Below, in pieces: positions 17,385 to 29,800 of a stretch of 64,000 nt of DNA. The notes beneath the pieces are model-generated. The model worked only from the letters and a program-made list of their open reading frames with translations, searched no databases and was not told the origin of the DNA. The translations under genes and the position numbers were made by a program. The stretch lies in assembly GCA_001600695.1 (NCBI GenBank), contig BCKQ01000009.1, forward strand, positions 186,001-250,000. The letters run 5' to 3'. The DNA comes from Ascoidea asiatica (taxonomy: Eukaryota > Ascomycota > Saccharomycetes > Ascoideales > Ascoideaceae). Positions within the stretch are counted from its first letter, which is position 1. Every line of letters begins with the position of its first letter.

Positions 17385-18547
17385 ATTCTTCATGATCCTT
17401 ATCATTTTTCCTATCTTTACTATCATTATTTTCATTATATTCATTATCTTTCTTCATCATCATCTTTCTTTATCATTTTCTTCTTTATGCTGTAAATATA
17501 CAAATATACTATTATTTAAGTATTTGAGACCCAGAGATGTGGCACAGACCCATTGAAATGGCTAAACCAAGTATGTGGCTCTTAAAAATATATGCACTCA
17601 CACTTATGTATATGTAAAGTACTTACATACTTATACGTTATTTTTGCACTTGAATATTACCTTTTGAAATGAAACAACTTCAACCTTTTCTGGGGTGCCC
17701 AATAAAACAATAGCACGGTTAACAAACTTCTGCAAAAGTTTATAAAGCAATGCGTGCCCCAAACACAAGGTTTCTACCACGTGATAGTCCCGAAACTGGA
17801 GACGGGCAGTCTTTGCGCTGTGCTCAGCGCACTCCCGCCAGCCCAGCAGCTGTGCTCGCTTCAGTGAGCAGTTGTAGTATCTTCAATTTGTTGTTTTCTG
17901 TTTCTGCTTCTGTTTTCTGATTTTTTGATATTAAATTTGTTATTTTCATTTTTAATAATTTTTAGTTTTTATTCATTATTATATTCTTTATATTTTCAGG
18001 TTATGTTTATCTCCAATCACCAAATAAACAATTAGATAATCAAATAATATTAATCAAATATCTAATTAAAAAGATATTCAAAAGCCCACTAAATTTAATT
18101 ATAATACTCATCTCATACTTTTCATCTTATTAATTCTTAATTACCAAATCTCATCAACTAATTCTCATTTTAATTCATATTCATATTCTTATTCTTATTC
18201 TTATTCATAATCATCTTCATATTCAAATCCATAATCATCTTCATATATTGTTCTTTGAAATATTATTATAATATAGAATAATAGTATATAATATTGTCAA
18301 ATCAAATTTTATAATAAATTTTAGATCTTGTATTATTCAATGCTTTATTTATTTTTATCTTTATCACCAAAATTTTGATTATATTAGATTCTTTAATAAA
18401 TAAAACTTGTATATATTTTCAAATTATTTATTACAATATTCTTATTCATTTCTCTTATTAAGTATTATTCTTTATATTTCAAATCTATTGTATTCTTAAG
18501 TTTTTATTATTCTTTATTTATTATATCTATTTATTATTTATTCAAAA
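17385..18547. promoter_or_regulatory. MSP1-SNT1 spacer, long SNT1 leader
   Basis: A 1.16-kb interval. A GC-rich island (about 17690-17880) stands out in the AT-rich background; it contains CACGTG at 17778-17783 and small inverted repeats such as GTGC-TCAGC-GCAC and TGCTC...GAGCA. After it, 600 bp of pyrimidine-rich AT sequence with TTATTC repeats leads to the SNT1 ATG. The island is best read as the SNT1 promoter. No ORF with coding character and no RNA gene was identified. Confidence 0.45.
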
Positions 18548-18713
18548 ATGGGTTCTCCTTCTTCGAATTCTATTAGACCTTATTCAAATCATACAATTTC
18601 AAATAATCATGATGATAGAAAATTTAATTCTCATTATAGAAGGCAATCTTATCCTTATCGAAATTTATCCTTAAATAATAATACTAATAATACTACTACT
18701 ACTACTACTACTA

Positions 18714-18812
<99 letters not shown>

Positions 18813-18912
18813 NNNNNNNNNNNNNNNNNNNNNNNNNNNNNNNNNNNNNNNNNNNNNNNNNNNNNNNNNNNNNNNNNNNNNNNNNNNNNNNNNNNNNNNN
18901 NNNNNNNNNNNN

Positions 18913-19009
<97 letters not shown>

Positions 19010-22000
19010 CTTAATATTACCGCTAATACCTCTAATAACAATAATAACAATAATAATAGTATTTCTTCTTCTAATAATAATAAAAATAATATAAATAGTA
19101 ATATCAATAAAAACTATATCAATAATAACTCATACAAAAATGATTCAGTGTCTAGAAATGATTATAATTCAGCTTCAAATATACAGAATAATTCTTATAA
19201 CAATTCAAATAACTTAAATAATATGAATAATATGAACAACATAAATAATATAAGTAACATAAATAATCGAAATAAAAGAAATTATTTCTATAATACTTCA
19301 AAGGATAAAAGAAGATCAATAAGTGATACAACTGTAACAACTTCTGTTAATTCAATACCTATACAAAAATCATTACAAAAATCTTTACAAAAATCAAATA
19401 TGTTAAAGCCAAATATCTCAAAATCATTATCAAATTCTATTCAAATTCCAATATCAAATTCAAATTCTATTCCAATTTTAAATTCAAATTCAAATTTTAA
19501 TTCTATTGATTCTAATGATTATAAAAAAATTAGAGTTAAATCAAATCCAGAATCTTTATATTCTTCTTCAATATCCTTATCTTCAAGGAATCAAAAAATA
19601 AAACCAAATAAATATAATCAATCTCTTGATCCTTTAGATCGACCTTTGAATAGTCAACTGGTAAAACCTTTTAAAAAATATATAAATAACAATAATAATA
19701 TTAATAGCAATAATAATAGTCTGAATAACATGAACAATAACAATAATAATGTCAATAATCTGAATAACAATAATAATAATCCTTATTTTAAAAAAGAATA
19801 TGATTTCAATAATAAATATTATAATTCAAATTCTCATTCTCATCCTCATCCTCATTCTCATCATAAAAATTTAACTCTTAATCAAAAATTTCATAAACCA
19901 AATTTAATCTCCTCAAATAGATATAATTCAAAATATAATAATAAATCTTATTCTTATAATAAAAGTTTAAATAGAAGTTTAACTCCAACTACTTCTCAAA
20001 TGATTATACCTAAAAATAATTTAAATTCAAGAATTGGTACAAATTCAATTTCTGCTCCAACCTCAACAACTTCAACAATTCCAATAAATTTACCTGGTTC
20101 TTTTACTCCAATAAGTCAAGTGAATTCTTCTATAATTATAAATTCAAGAAGATCTTCTAAATCTTCAGAATCTGGGTTTTCAACTCCATCTTCAAATATT
20201 TCAAAAACAAATTTTAATAAAAAATATGATTCATTTAACCAAAAAAAGAAAAGTATTTCATTAATTGATCAAAAAAGTAAAATTTCAAAACTTAATGGTA
20301 AACAAAAAGAAATAATCACTGATGATGATTTTGATTATGAACCTGAAGAAATAGAAACAGAAGAAGGTTCAGCTGATGAAAAATCGAAAAATGAAATAAA
20401 GAAAAGAAAAATATCTATAGAGAAAAATACGGAGAAAATTGAAAACAGTTTTATAAAAAAAGAAAATGAGTATGACTTATCGATAATGAATAATCCTCTA
20501 GTAAATAATTTGAAAACTAATGAATCTAAAGTAGTGGAAAAATTTATAGAGAATTCTCCAAAAAGAGAATTAATAAGCCAAGCCAAAGATTCCTCTCAAA
20601 AATCAATTGAAAATCAAGTAAATAATATTAAGGAAGAACCTATAAATGACATTCAAATCATTTCTTCGAAGGAAAACATATCTAGTTCAATTCCTATTCC
20701 AAAAGTGAAAAAAGAAATTGAAGACCTGCCAAATACCAATAAGATTATTACGCTTCCAAAATCAGATCAACAAGTTCAACCAATTATTCAAAAAAATGCA
20801 TTAAAAGAAAAACAATTAAAAGTCAGTGATTCTTTCAAAGAAAAGTTAGCTAGTTTTAAAGAAAGGAATCCAGATGAATGTATATACCCTCTAGATCGAT
20901 TAAATTCTAAGTTTGATTTTTTATTGTCAAAATCTCCATATGAGATTATAAAAAATCAAAAATATTTATTACAAGAACCTATCAAAGATTTCTATGATTT
21001 ACCACTTTTCAAAAACAATATCATCGCTCATGAAAAAATTTTTAAATCAAAAATTTTGTCAAATACTCAGACTTTAAGAAAAGCAATTGGTAAGAAAAAG
21101 ATCTCACTATGTTGTGATTTCAAAAGAATGAATGATAAATGGAATGATAGATGTGAAAAAATGACTAATGAATTACTTTCAATTCATAAAAATAGTTTAT
21201 CTCTTTTTGAAGATAAAGGAAGTAAAGAGGATCAAAAAGAAAAATCAGGTACTGAAAAAAGTGAATTAGTTCCTAAAAAGGAAAGAGTTCGTCGTAATCG
21301 TCATCATGGAGATACTGTAAGATCTGAGGCTGAATTTTTGGAAGTTCTTGCTTCTTTGAATGAAACTGATCCTCTTTTTAAAGCTCAAAGTGTTGCAGCA
21401 GAAATACCCGATATGATTTTTAATCCACTAGAAAAATATGGATTTGATTTTATTGATACAAATAATCTTTTAACAGATAATGAAATTTTTGAAAAGCGAT
21501 TAATTGATGATGCAGTTGAAACATTTAGTGAAAACGAACATTTATTATTCTGTGAAGCATTTTCCAGTTTTCCAAAAAGATTTGGAAGAATTTCAAAAGA
21601 AATGGGAGGACTTAGAACAACAGAAGAATGTGTTCTTCATTATTATAGAACTAAACATACTATTACTGATTATAAAGAATTAGTTAAAAATAAAAGACCT
21701 GGAAGAAGAGGTGGAAGTAAAAAAAGAAGTGTAAAACGTGCTTTGAAACAAAAGCCTCAACAAATTGATAGTGATTTAGCAAATGGTAATATCAATAGTT
21801 CTAATGTTTATAATGGTTCTTCTACACCAGCAGAGAATATTACTGAACCAGAGTCTGATTCTGCAATTCGTAGATCTAAAAGATCAAAAGGGAAATTAAT
21901 TTCAGATTCAATAGATGATAGTTTTAGTTCAATAGATGGATTCAAAGGAAATATTCATGAAGTGAATATTATTGAAGTTGAGAAAGGAGAACCTTTAAGA

Positions 22001-22675
22001 AAAAGACAGAGAAGTTCAAAAAAACAAGAAGATCTAACAATCACAAGTTATTGGAGTGTATCAGATGCAACAATTTTCCCAGGATTATTAGAAAAATATG
22101 GTAATCATTGGAGTATTATAGCAAAAGAAATGGGGACAAAAAGTGCAATAATGGTAAGAAACTACTACTCTAAAAATGCAAAGACCAAAGGATGGAGAAA
22201 ACTAATGGAATCAGGAAATAATATTTATGGAACAGATCAAGGTTCTATGCAAGATGTAGATATGTCGATGAATAATAATATTGAAGATTCAAGTAAAATG
22301 TCTCCAATAGGTGATGAAAACTTAAGTAGTAAAGAAATATCTAGATTATCAACAGATCCACCTATGGGGTATTTTGGATCAGTTAAAGTTATGGATAAAA
22401 AAAATGAAGAGCTTTATGATAAAGAAAAAGTTAATATTATTTCTAATAGAATAGATGAAAACCATGATGATAAATCAGGTAATAAAACAGATAATCAGAT
22501 AGATGGTAACACATTTAATAAAAATGAATTTTCACTTCCTAATAGTAATAAGTTATCCATTTCAAATCTTATAACAGGTTTATCAACTAAAGATTCAAAT
22601 TCTGGATCAAAAATAAGAAAAGCATCAATTATTAATCTTTTGAATAGTGATCCAGTGGAAACAGAAAAAAGATAA
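18548..22675 (+). CDS. SNT1: Set3C histone deacetylase complex subunit Snt1
   Basis: The SANT-domain scaffold of the Set3 complex, the yeast relative of NCoR/SMRT, which recruits the Hos2 and Hst1 deacetylases. Two SANT domains are clear: one near residues 996-1046 (ETFSENEHLLFCEAFSSFPKR..., GGLRTTEECVLHYY) and one near 1164-1215 (SDATIFPGLLEKYGNHWSIIAKEMGTKS). A conserved block DPLDRLNSKF-like segment with DFYDLPLFKNNIIAHEKIFK near 780-830 precedes them. The first 700 residues are low complexity, dominated by Asn and Ser. Translation crosses a 100-N gap inside a poly-Asn tract, so true length (nominal 1375) is unknown and even the frame across the gap is assumed. S. cerevisiae Snt1 has 1226 residues. 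Confidence 0.92.
18718..19010. repeat. AAT trinucleotide tract with 100-N assembly gap
   Basis: Pure AAT repeats flank a run of exactly 100 N at 18813-18912. One hundred N is the usual placeholder for a gap of unknown size, so the assembler most likely failed on this microsatellite. In SNT1 the tract encodes polyasparagine on both sides. Confidence 0.97.
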
Positions 22676-23673
22676 AAAAATCTTTCACTCAGTTCTATCA
22701 AACATTAAATCTTCAAATACAATACACAAAATAATCAAAATCCAAAGCAAAAAAAAATATCAACCAAAACTTCTCAGTATAGCCTTTAATTATTTCCTTA
22801 TTCTATTTTTACTTACTAACCATATTTTAACAACTATTAATGTATTTTTGTTCCAATAAATTTTCAAAGAATACCTTTTTTAGATCTTTTTCCAATTTTT
22901 TTTTCATTTTTAATCAATTCTGTTTACAAATTTTTTCTTTAATAATTTTTTTCTTTTATTTGTTCTTTTGTTAATTTTTTTATTTTACTATTTTTTTTTC
23001 TTCAAATTCTATTACTTAGTTTTGATTCGGTTTGTATACTACTGTTTTATTTTTTGTTTATAATTCTTGGATTTTTCATGAAGATTTCTTGTGTTTATTG
23101 GATCTGATTTGAATTAGTTAGTGTAACTAATTCCCTTGTATATTAGCTGATGTTGGAAAACTGTATACATTGGTATGCTGTAATGATAATTATTTATTAT
23201 AAATTATATATTTTTGTAAATGAAATGGACTTTTATATTTTATTTTGCAATTATTCGTAGCTGGAAGTGAACAAAACCTTTTTTACTGGGAAAATCAGAT
23301 AAACCTCTATTATCCGGAAAATTATTAGTGAGTCCAGAATTGTGGGTTTTTTTTGCGTAAAAAAAAAATATCACATGACCGGTTTTAGTTTTTGTTATCC
23401 GACGGCTATTTCTGTGTCACATGATCCGATTTTTAATCTAAATCACACTCTGTTAATATGTTTAATCTACAGTAAGCATTAGGTTATGTAATTATTTCAA
23501 CCCGGTATAATCAACAATTCTCTTGATATTGTATAAATATATCAAGAAAGTGAGTGTCCTTGTTTGCAACTTTACAATTATTGGACATTTAGAGGAAATA
23601 CTCCTTAACTTAATCAATTAATCCAATTCAATTTAATTAAATCAAGTAAATACATCTGTAAACAATAAAAAGC
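22676..23673. promoter_or_regulatory. SNT1 3' region and USA1 promoter
   Basis: The first 500 bp are T-rich and contain no gene, consistent with the SNT1 3' UTR. The USA1-proximal half has two identical octamers TCACATGA at 23371-23378 and 23417-23424, 46 bp apart, in a locally GC-richer segment about 250-300 bp upstream of the USA1 ATG. The octamer fits the Cbf1-type RTCACRTG consensus of yeasts. Confidence 0.5.
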
Positions 23674-25046
23674 ATGAGTGAAGAAATAAATTATGATTTA
23701 GAGTCCAGAAATCATCCTTTTAATATTAAATTAACTGCAGATGATATGTCGATTATAAATTTTGATAATCTTATCATAAGAACAACTTTAAATAATTCAA
23801 TAAATGATGTAAAAGATGTTATATGGAAGAGATCTTTTGAATCATATGAATTAAAAAAATCAGAATCTGAAAAAGATGAAGATATTAATGAAAATTTGAA
23901 TGATAATGTAAATGAAATAATTTTACATCCTGATTGTTTCAATTTAATTTATGAAGACGACTTTTCAAACGATTCAAAAACTGTAAATAATAGCAATGAT
24001 AATAATGAAAAACTATTTAATGTTTTCAAATTAATTACATCAGAAGATTTAATACACAAAAATTATACAAAAAAAATTTTAAAAATTATTCATTTACCTA
24101 AAATAGATTTAAATAAAAATTATTTACTTTCATATAAAGATTCATACATTGATATAAATTATAAATTTGAAAATTTAAATACAAATTTTAATTTAAATTT
24201 TACTTCAAGAGAAACTTTATCAACAACTTTAAAATCTTTAAAATATTCAATCTTATCTCATTTACAGAAAAAAAATTTCAATATATATTTATTAAATAAT
24301 ACTATTTCTGATATAAATTTAAATTTAGAAAAAAATTCAATTTCTTCAATTGAAAACCAAAAAAAAAAAGAACAAAATAATGAATTAAAATTATGTGATT
24401 ATTTATCTTTAGATACTGTTCCAAATTTTAATTTAAATTTATACCCAAATTTAAATTTAATTGAAAATTTTAATATTGAAAATTTTGAAAAAAATAAAAT
24501 TAAAATTTCTTTATCTTCACCTGATGAAAATCATTTATCTTCAAAATTAATTTTTTTAAATTCTGATTTAATTCCAACAATTTTAAATGTTAAAGAAAGA
24601 ATTATTCAAAATTTTAATCTTGGTGATTCAATTATTTTAAATTCTGATCTAAATTTTAATGATATTAAAATTATTTATAGAGGTAAAATTTTATTAGATG
24701 AACAATTAATTTCAGATTTATTAAAAGCTTTAAAAACTCAACATCATAATCATAACCGTAATAATAGAGAAAAGGATAAAGAAAAAGAAAAAGAAAAAGA
24801 TATTGATAACGATAATAATAATGATTTACTTTTTTTGCATTTTATCATTAATCCTGACTTTTACGATAGAAATTCAAATGCTTTAAAAAATTCAAAACTG
24901 AAAAAATCTTCAAATTCTAGTAGAGAAAAACAATTACAAAAAGAAACTTTATGGCAATCCATAAGAAGTGGCACTGCTTTTGAATTTTTCCCTTCAAGAC
25001 CAAATAGTCCTCTTTCATTCTCAGAAAATACTACTACTACTACTAC

Positions 25047-25106
<60 letters not shown>

Positions 25107-26607
25107 TAATAATAAAAAAAGTGAAAATAATCAACTTAAATCAAATTCAGAATCCTCAATTAATTCCGAATATTTTCAAACTGCTGTTGAAAATAAAATA
25201 CCAAATTTTACTAAAAATCTATCTGGTATTGCATTTGATGAATATAAAGATCCTGTAGATAATTCTACTATTTTAGTTAACCAATTGAAAAATTCTTCTA
25301 AAATCATTCAAATTAAATTCAATAATTCAATTATCAAATTATCGACTTCTCAAGCTATTATAAATTTATCAAATCCAAATAAACCTTATTTATTATTATC
25401 TCCATCAGGAATAGCTTTATTAACAAAATCTATAGGCGATTCTTCAACTCTAATTCCTCCAAAAATAATTTATGAGAGACAAAAAGAAAAAGAACCTAGT
25501 AAGAAAGCCTCTAAATTCACAGCCACTACTTCAGATACTCCAAGTACTTCAACTACAAGCTCTATTCCATCGAATACTCCAACAAATCCCACTCATAATT
25601 CAAATAACCCAATTCCAGAACTAAACAATGCCAATAGAAATATCAATAATGCCCCATTCAATGGAAGACCTCATCCTCTTTTTCCACGTATACCCCCAGG
25701 TCAGGGATTCATTTTGAATATCAATGGCGTAGTATATACAGCAGATGATCTTAGAAATTTTAGAGATTCAATACGAAATTGGTTCAATGATTTAAGAAAT
25801 AACGGTTCTTTCACAAGAATATTTTCTTTCATATTTGCTATTGTTAAGCATGCACTTTTTTTTTACTTTTTCCTTTTTCCTCATTGTGACTTCAAAAAAA
25901 CTTTTTGGAAATCAATAGTTTTAATTTCAATATTTTCCATATATTTCATAACCAGAGAAACATTACTAGAGACATTAGAATCCATAATAAGAAATGATTT
26001 ACCCATTGGTACCAGAGATATCCTTTTAAAATATTTTCTAACTTATAGGACTTTTAATGCTAAAGTTCATTCGATATTCCATGGCTTAGGTAGAAAGCTA
26101 AATAATTTCGCTGTTTCAATTCAAAGAATCAAAATCAGTCTATCAAACTATTCATCATACTTTCTGTCTACAAACCATCCATTGCAAAATATTGAAGCAG
26201 ATGAACAACGTAAAATTGTAAGTCACATTGAGTATATTTTATTTAATGAAGTTATAGATGAATCTACAAGCTTTAATAGATATGTTACAAACAGAAATGC
26301 TAGGTTATTTTTTGTATTTGTTAAGTCCCTTATTCAAGATCTTATTCTTTTTTTAACTTGCTTAAATCCAAGTTTATATGATGATTTCAAAAAGGTTGTT
26401 GACAAAAAGAAGGCAGAAAAGATTTCTGCTGTTTCAGAAAAAATACTTGAAGAAGTTGAGTCTACCAGAAATGAAAGCTCCTCTTTGAATAATGAGGAAT
26501 CTTCAGAAGACCAATTATTGCGCCGAAGATTGAATACGGCCAATTTGGAAGAAGCAGAAGAAGATTTACAAGATGTAGAACTTCTTCCTGAAAATACTGA
26601 AAATTAA
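23674..26607 (+). CDS. USA1: ERAD scaffold Usa1-like protein (Herp homologue)
   Basis: A 977-residue protein best matched to Usa1, the scaffold that joins Hrd1 to Der1 in the HRD ubiquitin-ligase complex of the ER membrane. A ubiquitin-like fold near residues 270-360 ends in IIYRGKILLDEQLISDLL. A motif GFILNINGVVYTADDLRNF near 685-705 precedes two close hydrophobic segments at about 715-740 and 745-770 (FSFIFAIVKHALFFYFFLF; SIVLISIFSIYFI), the Usa1 hairpin. The C-terminus is acidic and cytosolic in type. A poly-Asn insert (about 455-480) and Lys/Asn-rich regions account for the extra length over S. cerevisiae (838). Sequence identity of this family is low, so the call rests on domain layout; another Ubl-membrane protein such as a Dsc-complex subunit is the alternative. 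Confidence 0.75.
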
Positions 26608-26876
26608 TTCAAAAATATAAAAATGTTAAAGTAATTTATTATTTTTTAAACTCTGTTAATTCAAAATTTCGATGTATTCTTTCATAGCATTAAATTTTAA
26701 TTTGTAATGAATTATTTCAAAGCTAATAAATAAAAAATTGTATTTATGATATAGAGTAAAAGTAAATAAATGTAAAAGAAAAGTAGTTAAAATAAAAAAT
26801 AAAAGAATAAGAAACAAAAAGATAAAAAACAAAAAGTTTTGATCACCCAGATTTAAATAAATAACTCATAATATCA

Positions 26877-29800
26877 TCATGCAAACCCAAATCCTTCATG
26901 ACCCTCAGTAATAGCCAAAAGTAATGAGCCACGTAAACTTTCATAAGTTTCATATTGAGGAAGATCTAATTGATTGAAGCATGTATGTGCTGAAGGTAAA
27001 CGGTCTGCAGTACCATAATCACGATGAATAGAAAATTTTTGAGCTCCATTGACTCCAGATAATTTTCCAAATCCTTCTAATGGAACCTTACTTGTTCCTG
27101 TCACAAATTGCAAAAGCTTGGCTCGCTGCTCTTTGTCAAAAGATTTCACAGCTCTCCAGAACCATTGAATAACTGCATTAGAAGGAGAAAAGTTTTTGTA
27201 AATAGTATTGTTTTTCCAATCATCAACATCAATATATGGGAGACCTGATATTAACAACTCTAGTTCTTGTTCATTTAAAATAGAAACAAGCTCTTTGGGA
27301 ATTATTTCATAAAACCCAATTAAAAAATTATCAATTTGCTCCTTCACACTGGTTTGCAATCTAAACTCAATAACTTTTTGAACATAATCCTTTTTATTTT
27401 CATTGGTTAAAGGGATGTTACGACCATTAGGAATTAAATCAAAAACTTTAGTAATACCAAAATCGTCAGTTTCAATTGAGAATGTTTCAGTTAAAATATC
27501 AGTTATATCATTATTCAATATCCATTCCACCGATTTGTAATACTCAGGATCTAAGTTTTCCATATCCTTAATAGATACTTTTCTTCCTAAAAGACTTTTA
27601 TAAAGAGCACGACTAAAATGACAATCTAAGAAACATCCATCAAATATGGCCTTTCCAATAATAGTTCCAATAAATTTGAAAAATGAGAGATGTTCTGGAT
27701 TAATCCCTGAAGTTCTATTTGGATGGAATGTTGTCTTATCACTAGCAACAGGAGTAAAAAGAGCATAATCAGGATTAAACATTTGCCTTGAAAGTACTTG
27801 GTACCACTCTCTGGTTAGACCACCGGCATCCACCCCAGCCTCACCTCGAAATCTAATATCAAGCTTGGAAGCTCTAAGATCATCACGGTTTTTATAAAAC
27901 AAAACTTTGAATGAGTCCAAAAAGACATTATCACGACTCACAACAACCGGGAGAGTTCTATGAGAAGGGTATTGAGAATGCAATTGCCTATCAAAATAGA
28001 CCTTTTTATTGTCAAATTCTAATGCTCTTGGATTTTTAACCAACAATGAAAAAGGGCCACTCATTAATTTTGGATTAGTTCTTACCATTTGATTCAATAT
28101 TGTCTTATGTTGATCAGTAAAGAAGAAAAACAACTTCTCAAGTGGCTCTTTAGAAAAATCATGCACAATAGATTCATATTTTGTGTCTTTTTCCTTAACA
28201 TCCTTCACATCTTTAGTTTTACACACTACCATTAAGGCTTCTATTAAAGGTAATAAAATGGTAGAAACATGAGTGAAAGATTTTCTCAGTTCTAGTTTAC
28301 TTAAACAGTCTCCTAAAGCAGCCCATAAATGACCTAAATCTAAAGTAGCATAATCAAAACTCAAATTTTCGCTGGGTAAATTTAGATAATCAAGTGCAGT
28401 AAGTGCTCGGACCAATTTGGTTTGATCAGAATTTGCTTCAACAAATTTAGTTAAAACAGAACCGTTGAGTTCTTCTTTTCCTGATGCTGAGTCTATTGTT
28501 TTACTTAATTGAGTAATATCGGAAATTAATGATCGTGATAATTTCTTAGACAAATTTGAAAGCTCATCCGTTAGGATACTTCTTCCATTGGGGAGATAGC
28601 ACAAATTCTTCAAAGAGTTCAAAGTTCGTTGAAATGTTTTTCCTGAAGAGCAAACTTCGGATATCAAAATAACAACTATTCCTTTCATATTGTCTTCAGT
28701 AATAGCAGGAAGAACTGAAAGTTTAGACTTCTCAGAAGATTCTTTTTTGTTTTTAACTGATTTTGATTCAGAAGTACCAGTTTGAGTGTCGGAAGTTTCA
28801 TTTTTTTCACCATTTGATACTTCTCCATCCGGTTGAGTCTTTTCTTCATCTGATTTCTTCTTTTTTTCTTCTTCTAATTGTTTCTTCTTTTCATCTTCTT
28901 TGATTTTGATAGATTTCAATGGTTGAGTTACCATATCGAAAATATTAGACAACGTTTTTAACAATGAAGGATCATCTTTAAGGGAAGGTCTTTTTAATAA
29001 TCCAAATAAAGCATCTACTGGATATTTTAAAAGAATATCTGAGCTATGCTTATTGTGGAATAATCTTAAGTTAACAGATGATTCGATATTTGTTAAAAAA
29101 AAATATCGAAGAGATGGATAAAATTTGAAGAGTTGATATATGGCATACAAAACTTGGTTAGCAACAGTTAAGGGATTTGAAGTTAAAGGAAACTGAGGTA
29201 ATATAGAATCTTTAATTAAAGTGGGAGTTAAAACGGGGATTGTTTTATTTTCTTTAGCTGTTGAAGGAAAGCAAAATTTCGATCTGTAAGAAACGGAGAC
29301 AAAAGCTCTCTCGAGTGATTTCTGATCAGTAAATGCATCTTGGAGAAGTGATAATAAAATGCATATAAACTCCATTCTTGTCTGTCTATTATAACAGATA
29401 TATTGAAAGATTCCATAAAAAGAATCACTGCTCTCTTTAGTTAATGGAAAGAACAAAAATCTAGTCATTGCAAAAATTCCTGATTTATCAATTAGGGGAG
29501 AGTAATAGCTTCTCTTTTTTTTCTCTACAGGTTCTACCTCTTTAGGTTCTTCCTCGGCATCAGTATGATGTTCTGCTTCTTCATGTTCAGAATCATTCTC
29601 GAAGGGTCTGATATATCTCTCTCTTTCAACAAAAGCTGTCTCTTGATCAAGAATTTCTGTTTGCATTTCTTGTGGTAAAGCATTTAAAAAATCTGGATCG
29701 ATTCCTCCGACCGTAGAGTTTCCACTTGTTACAGCCTCTAGCCTTCTTTGACTAATGTGACTAGTAAATACCTCATATCGCATTTCGTCTGGAAGTGCTC

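Noticed and set aside
23148-23180. TGTTGGAA as a possible LTR 5' end
   Set aside because: No matching 3' LTR end, primer-binding site, target duplication or reverse-transcriptase frame nearby.
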